DNA of 64,000 nucleotides from Epiperipatus broadwayi (GCA_028023455.1 JAQFVV010012572.1:1860001-1924000), one strand, 5' to 3'; counted from the first letter of the stretch, positions 35,851-48,505 are shown. Numbers and translations: made by a program. Notes: generated from the sequence alone by a model not told the origin.

Positions 35851-36690
35851 ATGGCGAAGCTTATTAAAGTCTGGGAATTGCCAGCTATAGAAAAGGAAGC
35901 CATTGCATTTTTACAGGCTGAAAATGTTTTGCCACAAAGCATAAAATGTACTTGCGGCAAAGATATTACTCTGCATTCTTACTGCGGTTGGCATTTTTAT
36001 TGCAACGCCCATGCCTGCAAGAAGTCATTCAATTCATGAAAGCCCCTGGTTCAAAGGCTTTAGTATCCCCTTTGTGACAGTTGTATGTCGCCTCTACTAC
36101 TGGAGTAGGGATGACCTTTCACTATAACCTGCTCATGAAGATCAACTGTCCAACAAGGCCTTAGTTAGCTGGACCAATGGGCTAAGGGAACTGTGCAGTG
36201 AAAGCCTGCAGTCCCGCACAGGATGTCTAATCGGTGGTCCCAATAAAATTGTGGAGGTGGACCAAACACTGTTTAGCAAGTGTAAAAATCATCAGGGACA
36301 TATGCTTTCCCAGCAATGGATCTTCGAAGGTGTGTGCCATCACACAGGGGAATGCTTTGTCATGTGTGTTCCATGTAGATCTGCAAGCACACTACTTCAA
36401 GCTATGTGTGATAACATACAATCAGGATCCACTATATATTTGGACTGCTGAAAGGGCTACAGGACATCTGTCCTTGAGGATGCAGGTTTTAGCCACATGA
36501 AGGTCAAACACCGCTATAACTTTATTAAAGTGGCATAAGAAAAAAGTGTGGTACAGCCCGCCAAAACCTCAACAACTATCTAGTGGAATTCATGTGGAAA
36601 TGCTTACACAATGGAGATTTGTACCATGCCCTTCTAGCGGAAATCCGTCTGCAACAGTTGGATGGCAAGTCAGCTCCTGCACAGGTAGTT
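35851..36690 (+). pseudogene. Merlin-type (IS1595/ISXO2-like DDE) transposase, broken
   Basis: The start at 35851 gives MAKLIKVWELPAIEKEAIAF and a zinc-ribbon-like stretch, CTCGKD...CGWHFYCNAHACKKSF (35949-36030), as at the N-terminus of ISXO2-like transposases. After a frame change comes the catalytic part: GGPNKIVEVDQTLF (first acidic residue at 36260), WIFEGVCHHTGECFVMCVPC, RSASTLLQAMCDNIQSGSTI and YLDC-stop-KGYR (second acidic residue at 36443). Then follows FSHMKVKHRYNFIKVA. The stretch that should carry the third catalytic residue (HTNTIEGxW-type) is missing. The frame returns with ARQNLNNYLVEFMWKCLHNG (36562-36621). Stops and that deletion make it inactive. It lies between the two giant arms and most likely belongs to the same element. 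Confidence 0.85.
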
Positions 36691-36699
36691 TTTTGGAGA

Positions 36700-37844
36700 T
36701 ATGTTTTATAGTAATGAAATGGTTTGTATAAATATCTATATTAATGATTTTTGTTTTGTTTTTTATTTTTTAGAACTCAACAAGACACAACTAACATTGC
36801 AGGTGTTCTTTTTCTTTTTTAAAAATTTTGTTTAAAATGGTTTTTTTCTTTAAAACATGTAAATAAACTTGTTATTTTTCCATTGAAATTGTCTTCACTT
36901 TCATTAAAATAGTTCTTTTACAATTTCATCTCTTACAGGTTGCTTGAAAAGTGTGTATGTGTGGGGTAAATGTTATAATTTTTCAAATGTCAAATAAGTC
37001 CATTATGTTTTTCCATATATTTTTTTTTACAGTTGAACTGTGTGTGTATATGAAATTTTGGGGATTACAATGGAAAGCTAAAGGAGTGAAAGTAAATGAT
37101 TGACATACAATATCAAGACTGCATTCTTCTTAAAGACAAAAATATTTCCCACATTCTAACTTCTTCAATGATCCTGATATCTCCACTATATCTTCACTTA
37201 ATCATCTAACCCTATTACACAATTAATCTATTGTGACAATAAAACCTAGATCTTAACTTTTTACTTATGGATTCAGCCTTGCTTGTGGTAACCATAATGA
37301 ATATTAAAGATATTAATCCACAATTAAAAGTTCACAAACTAATTTTTTTGTGTTGTAATCCATTTGCTTTTCAATAATGTACAATTCTGAAATGCTCAAA
37401 TTTTGGCTAATTCAAAATAATACTTGAATGACAGACTAGAAATGGGCATCATTATCTTGTTTAATTTGAAAAATATCTCTGGTCTGCTTTAATTTTAAAA
37501 ATTATTGGCTTTGTTATAATTATACATGTATTCCAATATTAATACTACTTTTCTGACATTTTCATAATACATCATTAAACCCAAAGATGTCATTATATGT
37601 GGGTTTTTAATTTCACAAAGTAGTCAACCCCTAAATGATTACAATTTTTTTCCCATGCAACAATTATGCAAATTATCACTTTTATTCCACTTCTCAGTAC
37701 TTAACAGTCCTTACAGATTGTATTGTTGACAATTTCTCAGCCTCATTAATTGACCACATATTTCTCTCTTCATCACTTCCACCGGTCTACATAAGTAAAG
37801 TTCATTCTTTTTTTTCTCTGATATTATATGATCAATCTTAGATT
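36700..37844. other. Right half of the central spacer, no gene recognised
   Basis: Follows the transposase remnant. A possible intron-like pair (cag|gtagtt at about 36684, ttttttag|aactc at about 36772) may belong to the transposase gene. Around 37055-37100 a plus-strand phrase reads WKAKGVKVND, similar to RTE WETKGVKVNG, so a tiny RTE relic is possible. Confidence 0.4.
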
Positions 37845-38718
37845 ACGATTATAACAGATTCTAATAACCATTACTAAAATGAAAGTTCATAAAGGATTCG
37901 CAGTGACTCAAAATTATACCTGAATGATACCTCTAGAATTCTCATTATGATGTATTATAGCATTTTTTGGTAGATTTCAACAATTATTAACTTATGGGGT
38001 TGTGATCAAACAGAAAACAGTGGAAAACTTAAAGGAGTTAATAAATATACTTGAATTTATTTACTGGTTATAATCTCTACAGATTTTTTAATATAATGTT
38101 TGTGAATAGTTAGGTGGTTTAATGAATCTATAAAAGAATTTCTAAATAGACAAATTTTAATATATATCACGCAACAGAGACACTTAAATATTTATCAATT
38201 TCACAATATCAACTAATAAACTATTATTTACTTTAATTAATCATTAAGATTTGATTTAATGCAAAAAATTGTCTACACTCAGGAGGTTACAAATGTATTG
38301 CCATCCTTAATTACTTAAGTAGATTTTCATACTTGCAACAACTGTTTACATATCTTGATTCATGGCGAATTACAGATTTTTTTTCTAAAAAAATCAATTT
38401 TGAAAATTTTCTTTAAAAAATCTTATATCTTCTAAGTTTTCTTGAAGCTAGATATCCAACCTATTTCTTCCATACCATCAGTGGCTTCATTACACATTTA
38501 ATATTCAATTATTATTGCAATCATCTACAATAACAATGTGTACATTTACCCACTATGCATATAGAATATGTCCAGACATTATTAAAAATCTTTATAATAC
38601 CTTTTTTTTTTTTCCTAGACATATAATAAAAATGACATTCTATTTTTGGTCTCAACTTGAGATTGTTAATTTTGCTTTTCTGAGATTCAGTTCAACTTTA
38701 CAAAAATTTTCATAGATC

Positions 38719-39014
38719 ACTAAACATCACATGATCACCATTTCTTATGCTAAGCACATAACTGTTATTAAAACAGGCAAAACTCTCCATACAATAGTGC
38801 CACTCAGTGCCAACCAGAATAATCAATGGATGCCAGAAGGCTTGTGCATAAAATCCACATCGAGTGCCTACTCATTCACAAGCCAGAGACTAGTCTGAGG
38901 ATTTTAAATGAGTAGGCACTAGATGGGGATTTTATGCACAAGCCTTCTGACATTCCATTTATTACTCTAGTTGGCAGTGAGTGGTACTACTGTATGGAGA
39001 GTTTTGCCTGTTTT
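38719..39014 (+). mobile_element. Hairpin (fold-back) element, 296 bp, with 14-bp target duplication
   Basis: Flanked by aattttcatagatc at 38705-38718 and 39015-39028. The left arm of the giant element shows the empty site near 34790. It has the same head (catcacatgatcacc) and long inverted repeat (ggcaaaactctccatac ... gtatggagagttttgcc) as 26622-26932. Inner arms also pair (atgccagaaggcttgtgcat, complement near 38930). No coding capacity. Confidence 0.88.
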
Positions 39015-40756
39015 AATTTTCATAGATCTGATAGAAATTACATTTACCTTAATTCCAAATTATCAATCAGTATTAACTATAAAGTAGCATTTACCTTTAT
39101 ATTTCCTTGGATCTAATGTATTTTGTACTTATCCAACTAAAAAATTTTATCAATTTTTTTTATACATACATAGATTGTTTACTTAAGGTCCTAAAAGTGC
39201 AGTATAAGAATAATTCCTTTGATCTTGTTTACTTTAATATGCAAATTTAATTACACTTTTTCTACCATTATTAAAAATAAATACATATTCATTAGCTTTT
39301 GCAGATAATATACTTATATCATGATAAAACAATAACCTTCAATTACTGGACAAGTAATTAATAATTTCTCAACTGTATGCAGCATCACATGACTCTCACT
39401 TTGATGGTTCTATCATAAAGTAAATAATGTGACCCATTGCAAAATTCTAATTAGATTTCAGCTTTCATTAATAAATCCTGAGCTTGAAAAGTATCTACTA
39501 AAAATGTATTGCGTTTACTTTTCTCAAAAATTTTTCATGTTTAGACGTTCATCTCGACATATCCTATGTCAAAATTAACAACACTTTCAACAGCGTAATT
39601 GTGGAACAAATTAACTCATTGTTAAACTCTTATAATAAGTAACATTACTTTTACAAGCTGTGGTGATATTACTAATTCAATAATGAAAGAAAAAAACAGC
39701 GTACTGGTAATGACTGTACTATCAGGTTTCTGAATTTTAGGCTATTAAGTTCATATATAATTTTCAATGATCATCCAATTTTGACAGGCAATGTCTTCCA
39801 AATTACTTGAGAACTAACAGTTTTAATTTTAACATTATACAAGCCTAAGCCTAACATAAGCATCAAACATTCATATCTATTTCAACGGACTCTCATACAT
39901 TCTATATTGCTCTTAATAATTTAAATGCAGTTGACTGCAATGTTTTTTCTTAACTTTTTAAACAAAACAATCCAAATTTCAAAAATAGTTCCTCAATCTG
40001 TTTGTTTTATAGACCATGACATTTTAAATTCTATCCATCAATAAAGGTATTAAATGTATATATTTTTAACCTGCAACTTAAATCAGTGGATGACACTGTC
40101 TCTCTCATCTCTTAAATTACTGTCCTATCTTCATTAATTTACATCTTGTGTTGTTTCCTTCAAAACAGAATCTTTTTTCTATAATATCATTAGCTTTTGT
40201 ATTTTTCTCTAAATCTTTTTTTTTCCTGAGTCTCTGTAATATCTTACTGTTGCCATACTTATTAAACGTATTATTTTGAAATTTCCTTGTTGAGTATATG
40301 ACATTTTTAGTAATTAAAATGATCCTAAAGTTTTAAATACAACTTGAATATTTCTACTCAATTTTTACACTGATAAAACACCACACACTACACAAATTGC
40401 AATTCTCTAACATCTTATTCAGCCTACAAAGAATACAATAATAATATGTAGAATATACTTATATGAAACCTCTCTTCACAGCAAATTGGAACTGATAATA
40501 AGAGTCTTGTCCATACTCTTCGATTTTATGAATTCTATATTTTGTTTGTTATTTCACAAAAATGTGTTTGATGCTTTATTGCTTACACACATTAATTTTA
40601 ATAAATGTATTTTTTACCAAAGATAGTAAAACTTGAATGGTTTATAAATTTATATATCATTTATGATATTAAGTAAATGGAAATGTTTTTCTATGGATTA
40701 TTTCAAAAATGGATGATAATCAAGAGCTTATTCAGGAAATTGTTAGAGCAATAAAA

Positions 40757-41277
40757 TCTGCTTTTTGACTGACCACTTAAGTATAGTTTAATTATTTAGA
40801 TCTTATATTACAAATAATACATGTATGTGCATACATAAATTGTACAGTTAACTTTTTTTACATTTGAACTGAATAGGTATTTTAATATATTTAAAGGGGA
40901 GTTTAATTTGTTTTCTTTGAAGTAATTTAAAAATATTTATTGTGAACGAAACTCTTTGATAAACAGATCAAAATCTCTATAAACTGCAATATACGGTTTT
41001 TAGTTAAAATATAAATTTTAGAAATAGAATAACAGAACTTAAAACAATTGTAATAAGAGAAGCATAGCACAGAAACAAGTTCAGAACAACAGATCTGCTT
41101 TTTGATTGACCACTTAAGTATAGTTGAGTTATTTAGATCTTATATTACAAATAATACATGTATGTGCATACATAAATTGTACAGTTAACTTTTTTTACAT
41201 TTGAACTGAATAGGTATTTTAATATATTTAAAGGAGAGTTTAGTTTGTTTTCTTTGAAGTAATTTAAAAATATTTAT
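40757..41277. repeat. Tandem duplication of 337 bp in the right arm
   Basis: The block starting tctgctttttgactgacc at 40757 restarts at 41094 (tctgctttttgattgacc). The second copy continues to 41277, is interrupted by the solo LTR, and resumes at 42660 to about 42814. The left arm has only one copy (about 29980-30320), so the duplication arose in this arm after the inverted repeat formed. Confidence 0.9.
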
Positions 41278-42655
41278 TGTAACGTTTATTTATATACGTT
41301 ACAAATATATTGGCATTTGGTAAAAGCTAAAAAATAAAAGTAAATTTAGATTTTTTTTTTGACTAATTTTTTTTTTAAAAAAAATAACGTACAGTGAAAG
41401 TTAAATTATTCTTTCTGGTTTTTTTTATGTAATTAGAAATAAAAGTTAGAAGTGGAGAGAACAAAAGACACAAATTACCAATCTAGATAAGAGAAAGTAA
41501 ATATATTTCAACTAATTAAAGATGGCAGAATTATGCTGAAAAAAATAGAGACTTTGTAACATAAATTTTGTAAAGAATATATAAGATTATCAACGGATAT
41601 TTTGACAAATGAAAGATATGCGCAGAAGTCGGAAAACTGGGCCTCTAGAGAGTATAAAAGGCAGAGATCAGTTTGAAGGACATCTTGTTCGTTGGTTTCT
41701 CTAGTTGGTCTTGGATAACAATAATATATCCAAGATCGCTCTACGCTGAAGTAATTCGGCTTGTCGGAGTGAACCGGAGCTTCTGAAGACATCATGCCTG
41801 AAGATGTATACCAGAAAAGCTTTCGTGACCGACTAGGAGAATGGACCACAAGATCAAATAATAACCAAAAGGCCGAGCTCATTCTACCCAAAAAACTATG
41901 CATAGTTATCTACTACTGAATTCCCAAAACTTACCGGTAAGTTATGCTTCATTATCCTGATTGTGACAAAAGTAACGTTTGCAAACAATTCTTAAAAATA
42001 AGCTTATAATAGGATCCCGATAGAGACTCTTATTTAACCAAGAACTTTGTAATTAATTATTCAGCAGTTATTTTTTTTATTATTAATGTTTCACGTCAGA
42101 ATTAAGTATGTTCTCTCCAATTTATTTGATAAATAATTTATTTCAAACATTTTTTATCTATTAGAATAAAAATATTTCTAACACCAATTTTCATTTGTGC
42201 GTTATTAATAATAGTTATTATTTTTTTATTATTAAATCTATTAGTAGTTTAATAAGATTTAAAAATGTAATTTACCTTGCCAATATGTTTGAATAAGCCC
42301 AGCAATAATAATCTCAAAAAAAGATAATTCTAGTTTACCGTAAAATTACCGATTCTTAAAATCTAAGACCAATAATTTTAAAAATATTTTATTTTTTTTT
42401 ATTTGCGAGACATGCTGGCGACAGATATCAGCGGTCTTTTTAGAATAAAAAGACGTGGCGCCTATCAAATAAATTAAAAGCTGATCTCATCAATAGCATA
42501 ATTCTCAACCATCAATAGGCAAAGTTTGATCAGGAAATATAGCTGTGTTTTTTTAGGAAAAGAAATACAACTTTCTTTTTTCTTTTGATACAGCTTGATC
42601 AACTCACGCGCAGTTTATATTAGCGTGTAGAGGCCTAGCAAAACTAAAAGTTACA
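41278..42655. mobile_element. Solo LTR, 1378 bp, with 4-bp target duplication
   Basis: Begins TGTAACG and ends GTTACA, with ttat at 41274-41277 and 42656-42659. TG...CA ends with a 4-5-bp duplication are typical of LTR retrotransposons (Ty3/Gypsy types mostly make 4). No internal coding region or second LTR is present, so the element was reduced by LTR-LTR recombination. A plausible promoter, tataaaag, lies at 41652. The minus-strand frame inside (41903-41508) is taken as non-coding. Confidence 0.85.
41652..41659 (+). promoter_or_regulatory. TATA box of the solo LTR
   Basis: The sequence tataaaag sits about 375 bases into the LTR, in a locally GC-richer stretch. Placement in the LTR and the clean match support a Pol II start about 30 bases downstream; the plus orientation of the LTR is inferred from this box alone. 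Confidence 0.5.
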
Positions 42656-43723
42656 TTATTATGAACGAAACTCTTTGATAAACAGATCAAAATCTCTATA
42701 AACTGCAATATACGGTTTTTAGTTAAAATACGAATTTTAGAAATAGAATAACAGAACTTAAAACAATTGTAATAAGAGAAGCATCGCAAAGAAACAAGTT
42801 CAGAACAACAGATCAGAAAAATTCTCTCGGCTAAAGATATTGTAAAAATGAATGGAAAGAAATGAATCATATCCAAATTATTGCTTGTGCATAACAGCAC
42901 GCATTATTACTTGTTACGGCACATCAATGTTTCATCGTAGCATCTTAACGTTAATTAAAAAAAAGCGTTGTTTTCTATTAAATGTATGATTCATTTTGTT
43001 TAGTTTTAAGAACAAAAACCTTTTGAAAATAACACGATAGCGAAAGAATAATTGAAAACGAAATATAGTTTGTATTAGTTTAAAAAAAAAAAGTTTTACA
43101 AACAATCACCTTTTAAAATAACGCAGTTTCGAAAAAGGCCAATTTTTAATAGTGTTGAAAGTCGTAAAAATTATTATTTTTAAAAACAACCCAATTTTAG
43201 AGAAAATAATTTTAAAAAAAGGTAGATTTTTAATAAAAAAGATTTTAAAATACCTCGATTTACCTGAAGGTGAAAGGGAATGTAATATTACTGGTTAGAG
43301 TAGATTTAAATAGCTGTGCCTTCTATATTATTTAACAGCTTCACATTATATGTAATCTTTGTATTAAGTACGTGCATAGACAGTGCCAAGCGAATATCAA
43401 CATTCTTGGTTCTAGCTGTTAGGCGACCGCATGGCTGGCAACAGCGCCGGCAATCGGGCATCCAATGTTCTTGGTAGTCACTGTTAGCAGATGGCGTATG
43501 CAAAATTTGCTTACGCCTGGCTATCAGCGCCATCTGTTTATTGTTTGTTTCTGGTAGCAGACGACGTAAGGTAAATGTACTTACGCTTCACGATCAGCGC
43601 CATCTAGCGGCAGTAATGAAAAACGCTGCTTTTGGCCCTGTAATCTGCATGCTTCTGTGTGTTGACACAGAAACAGCGCCTCTTGCGGCCGCATTACAGG
43701 GTCAAAACAAATACCCAATTTTT

Positions 43724-44617
43724 TTATCAGTCTGTTTAAAAATAAACTACATCTTAAATGATAGAAGTCATACAATCACAAAAAAAAGTTTAACAACTTT
43801 ACCTGAGACCCCCCCTCCCCAAATAATGTAAAGATTTGAAGATTAGGAAAGATTATCAAACTAATAAAAAAATATCAATGAAAGGTTTTAGATAAATTTA
43901 TAAACAACCCCCAATATTAATAAAAAATCATTCAAAATAGATATTAACAATCTACCAGAAATAAATATTATTAGCAAAATCATTTCAAAGGATATAAAGT
44001 TCAATTCAAACAAGATTTACACAATGAAAGTCTGAAATAAAATATATATATCAACAATGTTATGAAAACATCAGAATATCATAATACAGCGGAAAATATC
44101 GTAGAATCAAAACATCATTTTAAATATTTGAAAACTGGTGATAATCATTTAAAGAGAGATTTCATTTTGCCTAATATCAAAAATGTTGCTTATGTTATAA
44201 AAATATTTATTAACAGCTTTAACAATGGTAATAATCATGGGCTGTGTAAAGCCATTTGAGTTTTGATATTAAAATAGAGAATCTTAACTAATGGGAAAAA
44301 ATTCTACATAGATAGACTTTGAAAACTTTCAATAAAGATGTAATTTTTCTTTCAATTAAGAATATTAATGTTACTGTTAATATAAACATTGAATTAAATG
44401 AGAAATCAATGACTATATAGTGAACTTGAATTGCAGTACCTTTTTTACTACTCAATATGACATTATTAATATTTGTAATATTTACAAAATATGTCATAGA
44501 CATTAAATCGTATATACATATACAGTATTTCTAGATAATGCACTAAGTTCTTATTAAATCAACAATTTAAATATCTTTTTTTTTTACATTTTTATACTGC
44601 ACACTATAAATAAATAC
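43724..44617. other. Intron sequence, nothing recognised
   Basis: AT-rich DNA between the giant element and the folded palindrome. No supported frames. Confidence 0.5.
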
Positions 44618-45963
44618 CATATTAAGTATTGTAATAACGTGAAAGCTAAACACTTTCAAACAGATACGCTTTAAACATGCTTACATGAAAGCCAATCAGA
44701 TGGAATAATTCAATCATGTGGGACTCTCAATTCTAAAACACAAGCCAGAACTATTAGAAAAAGATGGGAACCCATCTCAATCTATGCCTCAATTTTATTT
44801 AAATAAGCCAGACTCAAGCATTTTGAACTAAGAGTGTGAAGCTAAATACCTTCACATTTAATCCACTAAATATTATATATATAAATTAACAACGCGAAAT
44901 CGTCTGATTTACAACGAAGCAATATTTTTAAATCTAATGAAATGATATTAATAAATGTAAATAAATCAAATTTTAAGCGCAAACAGATAATATTGTAATA
45001 ACGTGAAAGCTAAACACTTTCAAACAGATACGCTTTAAACATGCTTACATGAAAGCCAATCAGATGGAATAATTCAATCATGTGGGACTCTCAATTCTAA
45101 AACACAAGCCAGAACTATTAGAAAAAGATGGGAACCCATCTCAATCTATGCCTCAATTTTATTTAAATAAGCCAGACTCAAGCATTTTGAACTAAGAGTG
45201 TGAAGCTAAATACCTTCACATTTAATCCACTAAATATTATATATATAAATTAACAACGCGAAATCGTCTGATTTACAACGAAGCAATATTTTTAAATCTA
45301 ATGAAATGATATTAATAAATGTGAAGGTATTTAGCTTCACACTCTTAGTTCAAAATGCTTGAGTCTGGCTTATTTAAATAAAATTGAGGCATAGATTGAG
45401 ATGGGTTCCCATCTTTTTCTAATAGTTCTGGCTTGTGTTTTAGAATTGAGAGTCCCACATGATTGAATTATTCCATCTGATTGGCTTTCATGTAAGCATG
45501 TTTAAAGCGTATCTGTTTGAAAGTGTTTAGCTTTCACGTTATTACAATATTATCTGTTTGCGCTTAAAATTTGATTTATTTACATTTATTAATATCATTT
45601 CATTAGATTTAAAAATATTGCTTCGTTGTAAATCAGACGATTTCGCGTTGTTAATTTATATATATAATATTTAGTGGATTAAATGTGAAGGTATTTAGCT
45701 TCACACTCTTAGTTCAAAATGCTTGAGTCTGGCTTATTTAAATAAAATTGAGGCATAGATTGAGATGGGTTCCCATCTTTTTCTAATAGTTCTGGCTTGT
45801 GTTTTAGAATTGAGAGTCCCACATGATTGAATTATTCCATCTGATTGGCTTTCATGTAAGCATGTTTAAAGCGTATCTGTTTGAAAGTGTTTAGCTTTCA
45901 CGTTATTACAATATTATCTGTTTGCGCTTAAAATTTGATTTATTTACATATTAAGTATTGTAA
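44618..45963. repeat. Folded palindromic array of four 364-bp units
   Basis: Two direct units (starting gtaataacgtg at 44631 and 44995) are followed by two inverted units (ending cgttattac near 45545 and 45909), the first of which is truncated. Period 364 on both sides. By eye the copies are identical over long stretches. The turn near 45314-45321 joins ataaatgt of unit 2 to aaatgtgaagg of the inverted unit, sharing taaatgt. The 17-bp catattaagtattgtaa flanks the array at 44618-44634 and 45947-45963. Each unit carries two small hairpins (gtgaaagctaaacactttca and tgtgaagctaaataccttca). No coding frame. Confidence 0.9.
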
Positions 45964-47111
45964 ATTTTTTTGTACATCAAAATTTCATATTCTATTTGAC
46001 AATGTTAATATAATTTTCATATACATTTACAACAGGGTTGGAAAAAAAGACAAAAATTTCTGTCATTTTGTTTTAAATCAGAATTTGACAAAATGAAATC
46101 ATACTTATATAATTAATATTGTAAAACATTTTATGTATTAAAAAGTTTAATTAGTCATGTTTTAATGCTTTCTAATATTAATAATCCAAAGTTATTTAGA
46201 TTTTGACATTTACATCTTTCACTAAAACATCAATTTTTTTTGCTGATTATTATTCCTATTATATCTAACTATATAAAATATATTCAAAGATAGATTAAAA
46301 TAAAAATAAGGATGTTACATATTAATTCCATTTATTAAATATAATTAATTTTAAATAAATAATAATACAAAATGCAAAAAGCAATTTTCACACAAACATA
46401 CAAAAAAAAATAAAAAATAAGCATTAACACTAACTGGCATTACAACACTTTGAACAAAAACATGAGTTTAGCTATTTCATCTCGCAATCCATTTCATTTT
46501 TATTGTGGGCTTAATTGTCCATTTTTTATCTCCATTTCTTGCACTTGTCTCTATATACATCTCTGCTCATTTTTTATCTCATCAAAATAAGTCACATTAA
46601 GACTTTGATCCTTTCATTCATCTTATTCAGAAAAATTAAAACAACAAATAATCAAGAATATGATGTTATACCAGGAATATTTCCTTATAATAGATTAACT
46701 ATAAATTCCTCTATACAGATGAATTTTCCAAATGCTAACTTGGGAAATTATATTAACAGTAAAGAGCTACATCAATTTAAGACTAAATCAGAAAATTAAA
46801 CATTACATCAAAATGCAATTAAGACATTATGGCTATTAGCTTAAATAAAAAAATGTTCAATTTTTTAATATAAAAGTGTTCTTTGAGTGAATTTAAATTA
46901 ATTAAAAGATTTGTTACTAATAAATTATAGAGTAAAAATGTTTAAATTCAAACAGACATTGTTTTCATAATAGGATTGAAAATAGTAATAATAGTAAGAC
47001 TTTTTTAAATGCAATTAATAAAAATGTCAAAAAAAAAATTAACTTTTTTTGTACTATGATTTTAAAACAGCTAATCTTAATATATAATGTGAGATATATA
47101 TGTTAAAAGCA

Positions 47112-47142
<31 letters not shown>

Positions 47143-47529
47143 TAACCCTAAAGATTAAAAAAAACTTAAAAAATAGAATGTCACTTTAAAAAAAAAAAAA
47201 TCAACATATAATTACGACTCCTCCCCCCCAAATTTATTAATCAAATAAAAGAAATGAATTCTAAATCAAAGTGAAAATACCATTTGATGGTGTCTCAGTT
47301 CAATTTTTGATAATCACACTTTCAAAACAGTGACAAAAAAATTAAAAATTCTGAAATATAAATTTTCAAGAAAAAAAAAGTTCCTCAAAAACTGGTATTT
47401 TCATGTTGATGATTAAACAACTAAAACTGAAATGTACAGCATATATTTGCAGTTAAATAACAAGTTCTAGTTAGTATGATTTTAAAAACCAACTCTCATA
47501 AGTTTTTTGTAATACATGCTTACACTCAA
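45964..47529. other. Intron sequence, nothing recognised
   Basis: AT-rich with a long T-run near 47111-47134. The frame 46515-46799 shows no recognisable motif. Confidence 0.5.
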
Positions 47530-48505
47530 ACATCGAGAGAAGTTACAGAAAGAAGCAATAAATAGGAGTTGCCATTATGCTTTGGATTTATAGATTACAT
47601 AGATTATGAAAGGGCATTTGATTCTACAAGTAGTTCTATAGATTAGGGATATTAATATATTTTAAAGAGTATTTTTCAAAATGCAACAGAAATAATTAGA
47701 TTATATGATGATTCTAAGAAGATTAACAATGAGAAGGGTGTGTGGCAGGATGATTCCATATCTCCAAACTTTTTACAGCAGTTTTATAAAAAAAATATTT
47801 TGTGGCTTAAAATGGGGAAGTTAAGAGAGTGAAAATAAAGATTATATAAGTCATTTATATTTTGAACATTGTTTGGTTGTTTTTACAAATAATGCTTTCA
47901 GAAATATTGCAAAAGTTATATAAAAAAATTTTTTTCCCACAGAATAAAAAATACAACTACAAAAATATCTTAGATTATTAATACAGGTGAAAGCATAAGA
48001 TATTAATCATAGAATAACACTTGGATAGAGTACTTTTGATGAAAATATTGAGTAATAAAAGTAAATATGCCAATGTGAAATGTTTTGTCTAACTTACATG
48101 TTTTACTTATGGATCTGAGATTTAAACACTTAACAAAAGAGCAATAGAGACCTCAGAACACTCAACAAAATATGAAGAAATGTATATTAGAAGACAAAGA
48201 GATCAAAAACAAAATACATGCATCAAAGAACAAACAGGTATCACTAACATTATTGAAACAACTAAGAGACTGAAATAGAATTGGATTCGACATATTGCTA
48301 TAAAAAAATAATAATAAATAAACAGATAAAATTTAAATTGGATCACAAGAAATACTAAAAGACTTAGAAAAAGACAATTGAGATAGATGGATGAAATAAG
48401 CTTATTGATGTGACACAGAAGACTAGGAAAAAAGATCACAGATTAAACTTGAAAAGACTTCCACATTGCAGTAAATTAATAATGTTTGAAAATAATGATG
48501 ATAAC
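47530..48505 (+). mobile_element. RTE-type LINE relic, plus strand
   Basis: Broken plus-strand frames read LREVTERSNK, ELPLCFGFIDY, YERAFDST, FQNATEIIRLYDDSKKINNE and KGVWQDDSISPNF, then further on EEMYIRRQRDQKQNTCIKEQ, TGITNIIETTKRLK and WIRHIA. All are in the order of the RTE reverse transcriptase and C-terminal region. It ends with an atgatgataa tail at about 48500. It is the only clear RTE copy here opposite to OGT. Much decayed. Confidence 0.82.

Larger units (their letters stand above)
29078..43715. mobile_element. Giant inverted-repeat transposon (Merlin-type core), 14.6 kb with nested insertions
   Basis: The terminal sequences GGTTCTTGTTTTGACCCTG (left) and, complemented, GGTATTTGTTTTGACCCTG (right) match. 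The 8-bp direct repeat caattttt flanks the element at 29070-29077 and 43716-43723. The two arms are reverse complements over their whole net length of about 3.7 kb. The left arm runs 29078-31822 and 34695-35655. The right arm runs 37845-43715 minus later insertions. The 2.2-kb centre carries a broken Merlin/ISXO2-like transposase. Merlin elements make 8-9-bp duplications, which agrees. Normal Merlin TIRs are tens to hundreds of bases, so arms of this length are unusual. Confidence 0.85.
37845..43715. repeat. Right arm of the giant inverted repeat, with insertions
   Basis: Reverse complement of the left arm. Interrupted by a hairpin element (38719-39014), carrying a 337-bp tandem duplication (from 40757), and interrupted again by a solo LTR (41278-42655). 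Outermost 900 bases are almost identical to the left arm by eye. Confidence 0.9.

Noticed and set aside
41508-41903. A 131-codon minus-strand frame inside the solo LTR
   Set aside because: It overlaps the likely promoter and leader region of the LTR in antisense and has no recognised motif.
44618-45963. A CRISPR-like array, because of regular repeats
   Set aside because: The units are 364 bp without spacers, partly inverted, in an animal intron.
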